The notes: generated by a model not told the origin, from the sequence alone. DNA of 64,000 nucleotides from Ixodes scapularis (GCF_016920785.2 NW_024609846.1:111404831-111468830); one strand, 5' to 3'. Shown: positions 1-11,700, counted from the first letter of the stretch. Translations and numbers: made by a program.

Positions 1-379
1 CCATGGAAATATACGTACGAGGTGCGTTCCCGAAATTCAGGGACTAGTTTTTTTATTTACATAGAGACCTGCATCGCCTTTCGGCATTACAGCAGGGGAG
101 AGTACATGAGATACATTAAATTCGAACAAAAACATCGAAACACAAACATACTTGTATATACGTTAAACACATCCTTCAATAGCCAACTTATTCCATTCTT
201 CTATAGACCTACACGCGGCGCGGCTCTGTTTACCAACACGACCGGAAGGCCGCGCATGCACAGCACCTATGTGGGCAAAAGCGGTCAGGCTCTCCAAGTT
301 CGCCATTACGTTCTACGGCGTGCGCTCGTTGTTGACGTTGTAGAGATGCTTCTAGCTTTATTTGTGCGTCGCATTTTCT

Positions 380-690
380 GCCAACGTATGTCGTATGTTA
401 TGCCCGACTATTTGAGCTCGCTACCCGAGCCTGAACGGCAGTGGTATCGAGACAAACTGTGCGTGGACGTCGTTGACTTCGACGATCCGTACGCCGTAAA
501 CAAGCAGTTCCGACGCAAAGTTGCTGCCACCGACGTCGACGGCTGACGTCGTCGTTTATTTAGTTTTTAAGCCAAGCCAGTTGACGGACGACACGGTGCA
601 GGCGTACAAGTCTCTCGAAGCCTACGATTACTTCGAGATTACTTCAGCAGACTTAGGGTCTGCTGAAGTGTATTTATTAATCAATTAAAT
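380..690 (+). pseudogene. Frameshifted fragment of a YqaJ/SWIM-type mobile-element-associated protein
   Basis: A coding-like stretch reads in one frame up to the stop at 544-546 (residues such as YLSSLPEPERQWY) and continues in the next frame from about 545 (DVVVYLVF, then AYKSLEAYDYF), so a one-base frameshift separates two parts of one domain. The pattern of a PE-rich helix, then D-hydrophobic-YLV, then a Y-K-S-L-E-A-Y motif is what I recall from repeat-associated animal proteins with a SWIM zinc finger and a YqaJ-like nuclease domain. That identification is from memory and moderate. The similarity ends at a hairpin at 641-669. The neighbouring Gypsy debris fits a transposon graveyard. No intact start, zinc finger or nuclease motif is present, so it is almost certainly non-functional. 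Confidence 0.4.
641..669. repeat. Perfect 12-bp hairpin ending the coding fragment
   Basis: ACTTCAGCAGAC at 641-652 and its exact complement GTCTGCTGAAGT at 658-669 enclose a five-base loop. The hairpin lies where the coding fragment loses recognisable similarity, so it may be a transposon terminus or a breakpoint. Confidence 0.7.
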
Positions 691-787
691 ACACACAGCA
701 TCTTCAAGTGAAGGTATGATATTTTTCCAACCCTCATGACCACATGGCATATCAAGCGGTAACGCTTTGTACGTTCTGCAGTCTTGG

Positions 788-886
788 TGATAACACGTTA
801 CATGCAACGGCGTTACCGGTAACGCGTTACTTTTTTCAGTAACGTAGTAACGCACTCGTTACTTTTTCAAAACAGTAAGGGGTAAC
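788..886. repeat. GTAAC/GTTAC-rich block (hAT-like subterminal repeats)
   Basis: Dense alternating GTAAC and GTTAC pentamers, including GGTAACGCGTTAC and AGTAACG. Similar blocks recur at about 13.97-14.11, 15.66-15.80, 22.11-22.25, 22.66-22.80, 54.76-54.87 and 56.55-56.70 kb. Such blocks are typical of the subterminal regions of hAT transposons. No partner end is visible for this block, so it may be a solo terminus. Confidence 0.5.
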
Positions 887-889
887 CAG

Positions 890-2280
890 CGTTCCAACAT
901 GACTATCCGCACGTTGATCGATTGCACGTAATCCCTGAAGTGGTATTAAACTTTTTAATATAAAGCGGAATGTCAACCTGCGACATCCCGCCCCCTCCGA
1001 TCACGGCCCGACCAGCGGCATCAATGCCCAACAGCTTACGATCTCTTCTTCTTGTTACACCACTGATACGCGAACACACGGTCACATCGGCGATAATTCC
1101 AGTCTTCTGTTCACAACCCACAACACTGCCATCACGATGTTGCAGCTATGTTGCTGACACGCACAAACGCAGAACCACGTTGAACGCCGGTTCCACTCGG
1201 CATCGGAAAACAGAACCGAACTCAGCACGGAAGGCACCCAGGCAGCCGGCAGCAAAACCTGTCTGTCTTGGACACAGTTCCTGCGGTTTCCATAACGTCG
1301 GAAACGTTGACACAGTTCAGCGTTGTTTCGGTACTGTAGCCACTGTAGCTCCGTGCCGCGCGAGTCCCGAAATCCGGAGACGGCCATCCCCCAGTGTACG
1401 TGGCGCTGCTGGCACTGCTCCGGAACTTCGCTGTTTCTAGCGGCTTCGTTTGCTCGTTTGATAAAATTAGTGATAAAAACCTCAATGCAACCGAAATGTT
1501 CTGCACGTTTAGACTAGAAGACGAAATTACAGGCGGCCTTCGCTGCCGCTGAAGCTGAATCAACTCAACAGCTATTTATTAAACAACGTGAGCGACCTGC
1601 TCGAAAAACGAAACCGCAAGAAGATGAGTCGGGAGGGCGAAAGCTTTCTCCCGTCTGCCTGGAGAAGGAGAAAAACGTTTCGTTCCTCCCCTTTTCTCGT
1701 GGCCGCTTTGTGGCGCGTCAGTAGAAGGGAGGAAGACGGGCCGTTGCTACTTTTTTCCTCCATTTTTTACATTTTTTCATAGAGTGTACCCACAAGCCCA
1801 GTGGAGCGGTGTCGCCTCTTTTGTAGGTCGAAGCTCAGTTGATGTTGATATTCCTGGCGCTTCGTTGCCACGCAGCTTGAGGGATGGAAAATTCGTCCAG
1901 ACCGTGTCCTCTTCGCCGAAGCCCGCGTCAGCAAGCGCTGACTCACGATAGTGGCCGAAGCTCGGTGTTTCCTTGCTCGCTGTGATGACGCACGGCGTGC
2001 ACGATGGTTCCGGCAATTCAGCAGGCAGCGTCAGTAACAGCAACAGCCGCATAACAAAGTGGAGCGGCAAATTAGATGACCTCACCGTGCAGTGCAGCCG
2101 TGCCGTGCAGGAGTGTAAAAGGAGAAGGCAGCAAAGTAATGCGCTCGAAGGTGTCGAAGATAACGACCATGATGTGTCGTTATTCCGAGGGGTGCCGTTT
2201 TGTGAAGTTTTGGAGCTGCGCTAAGACAGCTTTTTTGGCCACGTGCGTGAGAACAATGTCGGTTTCAGCATGGATTAAAA
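890..2280. other. Unassigned GC-richer stretch upstream of the Gypsy relic
   Basis: Several overlapping short open frames exist on both strands, with none longer than about 156 codons and none with a family motif I recognise. GC content is higher than in the AT-rich DNA from 6 to 12 kb, so parts may be decayed internal sequence of the Gypsy element that follows (gag, protease or reverse transcriptase would be expected here). I could not find their catalytic motifs. Confidence 0.3.
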
Positions 2281-3293
2281 ATGCCCAGATTTGTGACAAG
2301 TACTACTGGTCAAAACTCACGAAGACTGTCCATCTGTACACGCGGCCATGTCACGAGTGTCAACTGCGTAAGAAGCCTCCGACGACACCTGCGAAATTCC
2401 TCCAACTGATATCGGCCCCAACTAAGCCATTCTAACATATTGGAAAGATTCGCTTGGGTTCATCCCACTGTCGACTTAGGGGAACCGCTGGATAATCGTT
2501 GATACAAATTACCTCACCCGGTACGCGGAGACGAAAGCTCTTCCGGCGGGAACAGCGGTAAAAGTTGCCAAGTTTTTCGTCGAGTCTATTCTCCTTCGAC
2601 ATGTCGCCCCGAAGTCACGATAACCGATCGAGGGTCATCGTTCTTGGCCCAGCTGACACAATAGATCCCTCGGCTCAGCCACACCAGCCATCGTCTAAAC
2701 ACCGCGTACCATCCGCACGCCAACGGGCTAACGGAGCGGCTAAGCAAGACAATCTCCGAAATGATCTCCATGTACGTCGACGTAGAACACAGGACGTGGG
2801 ACGAGGTATCACCATACGCCACGTTCGCTCACAACACCGCAGTTCAAGAAACAACCGGGTTTACACCATTCGAGCTGGTGCATGGCAGAAAGGTGACAGC
2901 CATGCTCGACGCGATGCTGGCCCGTGAGCCAGTGGGTGACGGATGCGACGATGCCCATGCTGTCAGTCAGAGAGTAGAAGAGGCACGTCAACTAGCCCGC
3001 CTTCGAATCCACGTTTAACAGCGTGTCGACGCTCGCCGTTACAATCTTCGTCGCCGCGCCGTCTACCTCCAGCCCGGAGACATAGTGTGGGTCTAGACGC
3101 CAATTCGTCGCCGCGGTCTCAGCGAAAAACTGCTGAACTGCTGAGGAGCTACTTTGGGCCTTACAAGATCATCCGACGCCTCGGAGACCTGAACTACGAA
3201 GTTCTTTCTCATGGAACGCGACCATCAAAAAGACGTCAGCCACGAACCGAGGTTGTACACGTGGTCCCTCTTAAGCCGTACTACGATCGATAG
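2280..3293 (+). pseudogene. Decayed Gypsy-type pol: integrase region
   Basis: The order of motifs is that of a Gypsy (Metaviridae-type) integrase. A zinc-binding region with the CHECQ cysteine pair lies in the frame ending at 2435 and is preceded by KYYWSKLTKTV. Core remnants follow (NYLTRYAETKAL near 2501, ITDRGSSF near 2626 with the second catalytic Asp at 2626-2628). The catalytic Glu is in GLTERL at 2734-2736, then FAHNTAVQETTGFTPFEL. The C-terminal FGPYKIIRRLGDLNYEV and VVPLKPYYDR end at the stop before 3294. It is broken: the first catalytic Asp motif near 2450 is unrecognisable, frames change between 2501 and 2626 and again before about 3130, and in-frame stops sit at 2662, 3016 and 3094. 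Integrase normally inserts retroelement DNA into the host chromosome; this copy cannot. It ends about 100 bp before a polypurine tract and LTR. Confidence 0.9.
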
Positions 3294-3398
3294 GACTATT
3301 AACTGCGTGAACTGTAACTCTGTTACCTGCCGTGTTATTTTTCTGTGTATTTAGCTGTGTAGTGTTTAATTCCACGCTGCATCGAGACGATGCGTCTT

Positions 3399-3413
3399 TC
3401 AAGGGGGGAGTAA
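3399..3413 (+). promoter_or_regulatory. Polypurine tract of the Gypsy element
   Basis: An AAGGGGGGAGTAA purine run lies directly 5' of the TG that begins the LTR. Its position between the pol stop and the LTR matches the plus-strand primer of LTR retrotransposons. Confidence 0.75.
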
Positions 3414-3424
3414 TGACGCGAGCG

Positions 3425-3479
3425 TGGCCCAGTGGTTAACGCACTTGGCTTCAACGCGAAGAGTCCCAGGTTTAATGCT
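3425..3479 (+). promoter_or_regulatory. tRNA-like A and B boxes inside the LTR edge
   Basis: TGGCCCAGTGG (3425-3435) matches the Pol III A-box consensus TRGYNNANNNG exactly. GGTTTAATGCT (3469-3479) is a B box with one mismatch in the core. The spacing fits a tRNA. This could be a tRNA-derived SINE head fused to the LTR or a Pol III-like promoter within U3. Confidence 0.5.
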
Positions 3480-3529
3480 TGAGCCACATATCAATTTTGT
3501 TAATTTGTTAGAAACTGTTTCTCAGTTTA

Positions 3530-3542
3530 TTCGAGAAGCTTC
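3530..3542 (+). promoter_or_regulatory. Heat shock element-like motif in U3
   Basis: TTCGAGAAGCTTC matches TTCnnGAAnnTTC, the canonical three-pentamer heat shock factor site. More GAA/TTC pentamers follow at 3585-3606 in a near-palindrome. They lie upstream of the AATAAA, where LTR enhancers are expected. Binding is inferred only. Confidence 0.5.
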
Positions 3543-3623
3543 TCGATTGTTCTCGGTAGTTCCGGATCAGATTGTTCTAGGGCCGAACATTCTAGTTCGA
3601 ATGTTCGCGACACTTCCCTCCTC

Positions 3624-3629
3624 AATAAA
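3624..3629 (+). terminator. Polyadenylation signal of the LTR
   Basis: AATAAA lies about 210 bp into the proposed LTR, in the order expected for the U3/R polyadenylation signal of a retrotransposon. Confidence 0.5.
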
Positions 3630-3858
3630 ACGTGCTCCGCGTGGCTGTAGGCTCTCAGTCTTTTATTAGCGTTTGATCCTGCCGCTTCGCCGTCATCGAC
3701 GCTTGCCTTCGACACCTGTTGTTAGTCTTTGGTTTTCGCAAATTCGCCTTAGGAAAAGTTTAGTGTCTTCGTCAGTCGCCGTCTCGCCAATCCATCGGTG
3801 ACAAGATATATATGAAAAAAGATTGTTGTGTAGGACGACGAAAATTCTATAAAAGAGT

Positions 3859-3990
3859 AAACGTACTTCGAAGCTTTTAGTGGAGTTTTATCACATATTG
3901 GTCGATGTTTAAGCCTGAGTCAGGCCTTCATCATCCGAAGCGTGGACCAATATGTCATAAAACTCCACTAGAAGCTTGGCAGTACGTTTG
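3859..3990. repeat. 45-bp inverted repeat with a degenerate hammerhead-like core
   Basis: The arms at about 3859-3903 and 3946-3990 are reverse complements with only a few mismatches (both contain TAGTGGAGTTTTAT). Between them the minus strand reads GATGATGAAGG, a short GCCTGACTCAGGC stem-loop, then TTAAAC. That resembles the CUGAUGA-stem II-GAAAC layout of a type I hammerhead ribozyme, with a changed first C and a changed G of GAAA. Such ribozymes occur at ends of Penelope-like elements; no Penelope reverse transcriptase is seen here. Confidence 0.55.
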
Positions 3991-3994
3991 CTCT

Positions 3995-3998
<4 letters not shown>

Positions 3999-4027
<29 letters not shown>
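3999..4027. repeat. (TA)n microsatellite
   Basis: About 14 uninterrupted TA units directly left of a foldback MITE. A matching tract lies on the MITE's right side. Confidence 0.95.
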
Positions 4028-4028
<1 letters not shown>

Positions 4029-4038
4029 TTACATATAT

Positions 4039-4832
4039 ACAGGGTGTTTCAGAGAACTCAGGCCAAATCGCTCCCGCGAAAACTACTCATCGCAACAAAA
4101 AAAGGTTTGTGTCGTTTTGGTCCCGGGCCAGGGGCTCATTTAGAGAAATGAATAAAGTCCGGGATAATTAGGTTGTTAATTATTCTTGCGTAATTAACCT
4201 TTCTAATATTGTGTTTAAGGGCATGTTTTCAATTAGGAAATTGTTCAGCATAGCCGAAAAACAGTAAATCAGCAAATTGCAGAACGATAGAAGGCACGCG
4301 CATCATTTTACGGCTTTCTGAAAAACCGCACATACTCGACAAGTTTTTAAGTTTCGGTTTACTCTTGAAGCGCATCTCGGCCCCGGCGTCACCGCGCCCC
4401 GTGGAGAGATAGAGCAACCAGCCTGTGCTGCGTCGCGCGATGACGGCGCAGCAGAGGTTGATTGCACTGTCTCTCCACGGGGCGCGGTACCGCCGGGGCC
4501 GAGATGCGCTCCGATAGCAAACCGAAACTTAAAAGCCCGGCGAATTCGTGCGGTTTTTCAGAAAGCCGTAAAATGCTTAGAGTGCCTTCTATCGTTTTGC
4601 GATATGTTGATTTAGTGTTTTTTGATGATGCTGAGCAATTTTCTAACTCAAACCATGTCCTCAAACACAATATTATTAAAGCTAATTACACAAAAATAAT
4701 TAACATGTTAATTATCCCGGACTTTAATAATTTTCTTAAATGGGCCCTTGGCCCAGGACCAAAAAGACACACGCCTTTTTTCGTAACGATAAGTAATTTT
4801 CGTAGGAACGATTTGGCCTGAGTTCTCTGAAA

Positions 4833-4837
<5 letters not shown>
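4039..4837. mobile_element. Foldback MITE, ~800 bp, ends ACAGGGTGTTTCAG
   Basis: The left half starts ACAGGGTGTTTCAGAGAACT and the right half ends with its complement (AGTTCTCTGAAACA..). The halves pair along most of their length around a centre near 4438: GGCCCCGGCG and CGCCGGGGCC, and the repeated AGAAAGCCGTAAAATG block in opposite orientations. It has no coding capacity. The TA-rich flanks suggest TA target choice (Tc1/mariner-like), which is an inference. Confidence 0.85.

Positions 4838-4867
<30 letters not shown>
4836..4867. repeat. (AT)n microsatellite
   Basis: Pure AT dinucleotide run immediately right of the foldback MITE. Confidence 0.95.
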
Positions 4868-4869
<2 letters not shown>

Positions 4870-5248
4870 GTTTGTAGCGTTTTGATAGTTTTTTTTATCT
4901 GATGTCTTAACAGAAGAAATCGAAACAACCCAGACGATGGCGTACGGCTTGCAAGTGTACAAGTATTTCAAAATTCGTCTTTGGTGCATGGCATTCTGTT
5001 GTGTGTGTTGCCTTTTGAGTGCCGTGCCCCACACCCATCAAGCGGCAACACAAAGAACCCGCAGGGAACGTGCGATGACGAGGCAGGCAAGCGCGCGCCG
5101 TCACTAGGTTGAGGTTGGGGGAAACGAAAGCACGTTGGCGCACTCTGAGGGTGAACAAACACACGAAGTGCGCAAAGAGTAGGCAAATTTGGACCCCATA
5201 TAGGCAAATATAATTTACATACAGTATATGAATCAGTACATGGCCTAT
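4868..5248. other. Unassigned spacer
   Basis: Mixed-composition DNA between a microsatellite and the first variable-core element. I see no motif, tandem repeat or credible open frame. Confidence 0.5.
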
Positions 5249-5755
5249 GTTTTAGAGCGCAGCTCTTAGGCGCCTGCTTCCGCGTATAGCGCCGTCGGCG
5301 TAACCACCCCGCTAAATTTAGCGGGAATTTGAATTGGTGTTGAGGACATGTGACGTCAATTTTCCCGCTAAATAGAGCGGAGAAACTGAATTTGTTCATC
5401 AGTGACGTGACACGAAGCCATGTGACGTCCTTTTTCCCGCTAAATTCAGCGGGGAAACTGAATTGGTGTTGAGGTCACGTGGCGTGAATTTTCCAGCTAA
5501 ATTTATCAGGGAAATTGTTGGAGGGTGTGATGGTTTAGAGGAGGATGAGAGGAGGGCACGGAGAAAGAGCACGAGAACAGAAGGGGAGAGGAGGAGGAGA
5601 AGAGGCGTAGGGGAGAAGGAGGAGAAGGTGGAAGGGAGAAGTAGGGCAGCAGGGGAGTGGGGGAGGACGACAGGAGGAGGGGAATCCCCTCCTCTCTCCC
5701 TCCTCAAGAGCTGCGCTTTTATTGCGCATTGCAGAGATTTGTAAACGTCTCATTT
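5249..5755 (-). mobile_element. Variable-core element copy 1 (CCCGCTAAATTTAGCGGG-type core)
   Basis: On the minus strand the head reads AAAATGAGACGTTTAC, then GCGCAGCTCTTGAGGAGG (near 5707-5717). The tail ends GGCGCCTAAGAGCTGCGCTC followed by TAAAA (5254-5266 is the tail hairpin AGAGCGCAGCTCT read on plus). The 5300-5520 core holds about three loose ~75-bp repeats. Each carries a TTCCCGCTAAAT..AGCGGG palindrome, a GAATTGGTGTTGAGG spacer and a TGACGTCA- or CACGTGGCG-like site. A purine-rich GGAGGAGAAGG stretch (5530-5690) lies next to the head. It encodes no protein. Three other copies share head and tail but not core. Confidence 0.8.
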
Positions 5756-8700
5756 TTTGTTCTGTTCGTTAGTTACCACATTTCTAACGATCTGATATAC
5801 CACAAATCTCAATAAGCTACTATGAAGCCCAAAACATATTTGCAGCCTCTGCAGGACGAGAAAGCCTCATATATCAAAAACTACATCAACATATGAAACG
5901 CCGCTCAAGTTAAGTATGCGATCTAGCACAACAGAAAGCTGTGGTTTGATTCGACGGCTTGGGTGCCTTTTTGCATTGTGTTTAAAGAGAGATTCCATAA
6001 AAAATTGCTAAAATAAATGATGTTTCTATTTCCGCTAATACTAGGTTATAATTTAGCAATCAGTTATTTCAAGATTACTCAAAAGTTTTACATGCTGACG
6101 GTACAGCATATTGGTAAAGACGCGATTTCGCATTGGCTGTGGCTTTGTACGACTGGACTGCTTTTGATTATTTTTCCTCGTGGAAAGCAGACTCTGCTGC
6201 CTTAATTGCACAGCGTGTACATATGCAGCAATACCATTAGACCAGAAGGTCTCCAAGAACTAGAGTCACATTGCGAAGCACTCAACTTAATGCATTGCTC
6301 AATACGGGGATTTCGACAAGTTTTATATTGCGTCGTCAGAATCGTGACGTGAGCTCTTCCTACGACGGTGGCCTTACGACGGCAATTTCTCTACCACTTA
6401 GGGAATGCTTTCTCGGTGACTTGAAGCAAACGTCCTTTACAAATATTGCAGAAGCTTCTACAAATCTGGTCAGATTAGCGAGATAATTTTTAAAGCTGTC
6501 TGATGAAGTCTGTGAATACAGGCTTCTTCGCATTAAAAAAATAATTTTGACAAGAATAAGCAGGTTGGCAAATTATAAAATAGCGTAAAAGGATTTTCAT
6601 CCGCACCTCTGCCTTGCATCATATTTGTTAATACGCATTTACTTACCGAGTTAAACAAAGACAGATGTAAGTTTGGCGTTTACAGTTAGCGATATGGGTA
6701 TGAGCTGATGAATTTGTACAGGTTTGTCAAGTTTGTGGCGATAAAGTCAAAAACAAAAAGACAGCTTCGGAGCATTTCTGTCGAACGCACGGAAATTATT
6801 ATACTGTAAAAAATAGTGCTTTTGCTGTACATATAGCAGCGGTGAAATACGTGGTTAGCCCCCTCTGCCGCCGAGACTGTTGTTAAACAATAACCTGTAT
6901 ATGTAGTCACAGTCAAGTGATTCCGCTGGAAATACTCGCCAAGCTATTAAGGGAACAAACACGGAAGCATGTTGCTTCTTGTTAGACTTTAGTATGTTCT
7001 AGCGTCTATTTGACATAAAAAAACACTAGAAAACACTAGTCTCCAAATACCTGGAAAGGCACTGTAATTTATCTGTACTTTTTAAGATAAAAGTGACGCG
7101 GTAATTACAAAAAGCTGAAAATGTAAACAGCGTCCTTTTAAAAGAAGTCAGTAGTTCTCTTTCTCGTTTCATTTTCAACCTGCGGCAAGCAAAACCAATT
7201 GGTCCTGGTATTCGAAACATGGGGCTGCTAATGAAGATTGCCTAACACGTCGTCACGTAAGCGTGAGCGTCCGTTGGAAATATTAAACAAAATAGTACGA
7301 GAGATCGCACATATATGGTCCTCTTCAATGCTTTTTCTTTCTTCCGCAATTTTAACTTCGTAAGCAGCCATATGATGAACCGGATGGGTACCAATTAAAG
7401 CGTAAGGTTTGTGAAACCTTTATTGCCGCATAACAGGTGAAGATTCATCCCAGCTGTGAAATGTTCAATATGACATCTTCAAGCGTCCTACTTAGCCCGT
7501 GCAGAAATGAAGCAATGAGGCTGTGTCCTAGTATCAAACTGTAGACTGTTACAGGATTAATAATAACAATAATGACCATAACGATGATAATGTTCTGGTT
7601 GTTGTATTTGTTTAGGGCAGTTTTGAATCGAGTTCATACTTAGTATATAAAGTTCACTTTTCATCTTCTGTAACATTTACTCCAATCTTCAAAACCCCCT
7701 TTTCGCCTGCTGCCATGCATCGCCAAAAATGAAATCTTGAGTTGGTAAAGTAGTGATTCGGTCGCTTCGTCTCTTCATACAATCCGAACAACAAAATGAA
7801 ATTCAGTCGTTCAGTGCAGCTGTAATCTCAACACACCCGCTTTTTTCTTCTGCCTTATAAGAACAAGTAAGAACAAAGTTTACTTTGAAGAATAGCCCCA
7901 TTTTGTTTTTTACGACATACCTACACGTGGTAATAGTAATTATCAGTTAGACGCGTTCATTATGACTAAATTGAGTAGCGGTCTGTTTCTATCAATTCTT
8001 TTTAAACCTAATTGTTAACAATAACCATCTGCATTGCCTCTACCAAATGGCACTCGCAGCTCCCACACCAGGCGGTCAGAGGCCTCCCACTGCGTGTGAT
8101 TGACTGTCCGTGTAGCGGCGACGGTCAAATTTGACACGTGTAACAAGCATAAGCACTTCGAACGACCCAGCCTCCATCCTTCGCACAAATGTTCTGCTTT
8201 CACTTGCAATATGTGGTTTATTGTTTGCAAACGCCCCCGGCAACCGTACACTATACTCCGTGCCTTTTTATAAGCTGAATCCGTTGTCACTTGGCACGTC
8301 CTACTCGGATTGCTGGCGTTCGATCCTTTGCGCACCATTACTGGCCTTCCTTACTGTAGTTTCTATTGACGGGCATCAACGCTTTTGTTTTTTACCTTCC
8401 TTCAGAGTTGCCGCTGACATCTCTGTGTGATGGTAGTTCGATGATGGAGAACAAGCCTCAAGGCGTCTGGGGGTTACACAAGGCTTCGTCAATACTACTA
8501 AATTGATTATGCTCTTTGGGCTTTAGTCGTCTGTCATCTGTATGACGTTACGAAATTATTGCGTCTCTTTTATTATCTTACAGTGACGGTATGCGCTGTA
8601 GTCGCCATCAATCGACGTGTCGAGTCTGAACTAAGGAAAGTGCAGCCGGTTTCGTTGTCCGTGCTCGGGATGTCGTTCGTAATTCGTACTTACTTTTAAT

Positions 8701-11700
8701 TCAGTTCCTTATGCTTTTGGACAGAATAGGCCATCAATGAAGATTGATAAATTGTTGCCAAGCTTACGAAAAAAACGATGCTCCAAAGTGTTTCATGTGA
8801 AAGGCATTTTTTTATAAACCTGGGAAGTGTAAGCTATAACATACATGGAAGTTTAATTTTCCCTAGGGTTCGAAGTTTTGAACTGTTGCAATCTGAGCCT
8901 TCTGGCATCTGTTTCGACCACCTACCCTAGTTAATACGTGCCTACGACGATTTTGATTGATTCTGAGAAATTCAAACATGATCACGAGGTGCCATTGGTA
9001 GACTATCGAAACAACGCCGATGTTTGAGAAGCACCGGCATCTGTGCCATGGTGGTGTCTGAAAATATAAGAGCTCGTTGTTTTGCGAAAATTTTAGTCCT
9101 CGAAGTTTCTTGTTTTTTATAATACTCTTACAGCTGGGTAGTCGTTAAAATCGTTGAAGGAGAAATACCCTTAAAATGAAGAATTAATTTCGCCTTTAAG
9201 GGCGTGTAAATGTGAGCGCTCAAGCTAAAAGTTACTACGACGAGGCACACGATGAGGGACAAAAAAACAAAAACGCGAACGATAATAAAAGGACGAGGAA
9301 AGCCCTATACTATAAAGAGCAATACTTGTTTGAGCCTTTCCGCATTGACACTGGCGGATGATTTACTATTTGAAGTTGACTTTCGTTTTCTTTGCCTTTT
9401 TTTACGAAACGGAGGCAAAAACTGCACCATTTATCAATTCATCCTACGATGCTAAACAGTCCTAAATTTAATTCGCAAAAAAAAAGTAAGCCATGTTAAA
9501 AAAGACAAAAAAGATTTAATCCAAAATATCTTGTATACAACGTGAAGAATAGCTGAGTTGGTTCAAAGTTACTTTCCTGTTTAGACCACAACTTCCAAGT
9601 CCTACCACGTAAACATATGTTCGTATGACTGCCAAATGCATATTTTTAACAAATTTTATTTCGCCTTCGCACCACAAAGCGACAACTCAGCACATCTGTT
9701 TTCTGTACAAAACATGTTCCTTACACGCATGTTCATTAGAAACATTTTCGTTATAAACATGTTTGTTTATTGGTTGTATTTAGCCGGCACGAAAAAGCAC
9801 GTTTTTTTTATAGAGATATGCTTATTTCGACCACAATTATTACAAAGTATTCCATTACAAAAATACTTGCTGTACTTGAACACTCTACGTAGAAAGAAAA
9901 GACCGGAGACGACAGAATGATGTAGGACCTCTCTGTCTTCTCCCGTCCTTTCTGTCTTCGTGTTCAAGTATAGTTCTAGAGTCCAAGCTAATCTACTTAC
10001 AACTATATACCAACAAGCTCAAAACAGATGCTTGCTAATTGGTTGATTTTACTCTTAGTGGGAATTGGGCTGAACGAAAACTCTCTCATTAGGATACCCC
10101 AGACTCAAACTCACAACAAATGGCACTTCGGGCAACTGAAGAAGATACACAAAAAGCGAGGATTTCATTATGTGCGCGATGAAGATCCTGCAGGCGAACT
10201 AAGCTGATGATCGCGCGATCCAACAACAATGAGCCCCATTGTTTCGCGCCGCCCAAATTCCGTTCATTTTAACAAAGAATGATGGTCCTACTTCTCCAAG
10301 AGTTTTGCTGAGAATGCCTCGCAAAATAAACCGCTCAATATTCTGCACAAAGGTGGCGGCCGCGAAAAACTTACTTCAGAGACAAACGCCTTTTCTTTGA
10401 GCGCTAGAGAAAGGGAACCTGTTCTACCTATGCACGCCGCCCTGCATAAACCTTTTCGGAATAAGAAGGCCCGGAAGATGCACAAAACTGCTTTATTTAT
10501 CATACTCTGTTTCGCGCTGACACATATACGACGCTTAAACGGGAAACGTAAGAAAGAGAGCATGAAGAGACGAACGCGCCGAGTCCTTATCCGTTCTGGC
10601 CCTTTCAGTGGAAAAAGTTCACGTGCACTAAAATAAATATTCAGAGGAAAATATTTTGTCGTTTGAATGGCACATCTAGTTCGTAAACTTCTATGGTGTG
10701 CTATATAGCTCAACATAAAGGGAAGCAGAATACAGGTTGGGGGAACCTGCAAGAATAGCGGTCTCGAAAATTACAATCTCAAGCAATGTTCGGGCTATCT
10801 GAGATAACTTTTAAAATGTCTGCATGAATTTCGGGTATGGTAGAGCTTTCACTACACGATAAAACTAAATATATGTTTATTTTACTCTTCTCCGCATGTG
10901 TTTTAGGAGATGGCATTAGAATTATCATACCATCATTTTTGATAATTTTATATTATTCCCCTCGTCTCAAAAGACAGTGAGAGTAATGGACACTTTTCAC
11001 AAGAGAATAATAATAGCAAAAAAAAACTGTGGGCCGGATTTTTTTTTTTTTTTTTATCGCTGAACTGATCTTTTGTTCATTTAATTAGGAGAAACAACGT
11101 TATCGCTTCGGAATCCCGAAGGAACTACTTAGATTAACATTTATTTATAAAATGTGGTAAAACAAACTTTAGCTTGACACTTTACCCTATCTTCAGTCAT
11201 CCTCAATTGGACGCACTGTCGACATAACCATATCCCCAAAATAGTTCCTGCAATCGCTGACACAACTCCTTCTAAAGACTCTTCCCAGGCGTATAATAAG
11301 CGAAAAACTTGCATCCCCTTAGATTTACTTCAGGCAATGTACTTCAATGAATTTAACGCCCTTTTTATGAGTAACGTCAGTAAGCCTTAAACAAAGTAAG
11401 GGGAAAGAAGAAAGAAGTCGTGAAAACCGAAGCAGGAGAGGGGAACGAAATCACAGTCTTGGCCAGTTCAAAATGTTAAATATCTCCACGAATTGAGTGT
11501 AACGTTGCCAAAAAAAAACAAAACAAAAAAACAACAACAACGCTAAATAATTTGGGAAAACAGCTATAAACTGTTAAATCTAAAGCGCCGCTCAACAATG
11601 GCCCTCTTAACACTGTTATTACATGTTCGCCTACCCTCCTATGATCTCAATGGCGTCACAAGCGTTATTCTCAAAAAGAGACAATTTTGTTGAGATTAAG

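Larger units (their letters stand above)
3414..3803 (+). mobile_element. 3' LTR of a Gypsy-type element
   Basis: The proposed LTR starts with TGACGCGAGCG just after the polypurine tract and could end at GGTGACA (3797-3803), giving 390 bp with TG..CA ends. It holds tRNA-like boxes at its left edge, heat-shock-type motifs in the middle and an AATAAA signal at 3624, the expected U3-R order. I did not find a second copy in the window, so the 5' LTR is lost or outside it. The right boundary is inferred only from the CA end. Confidence 0.65.

Noticed and set aside
4389..4821. Paired open frames with similar peptides on opposite strands
   Set aside because: The similarity results from the two inverted arms of a foldback MITE.
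4968..5753. Frames of 143 and 102 codons on the minus strand
   Set aside because: They cross the core and purine-rich part of variable-core element copy 1; the peptides are repeat-driven (poly-Ser, Pro, Leu).
10288..10752. 154-codon minus frame overlapping a plus frame
   Set aside because: No recognisable motif, no start context, and the opposite strand is also open, as expected by chance.
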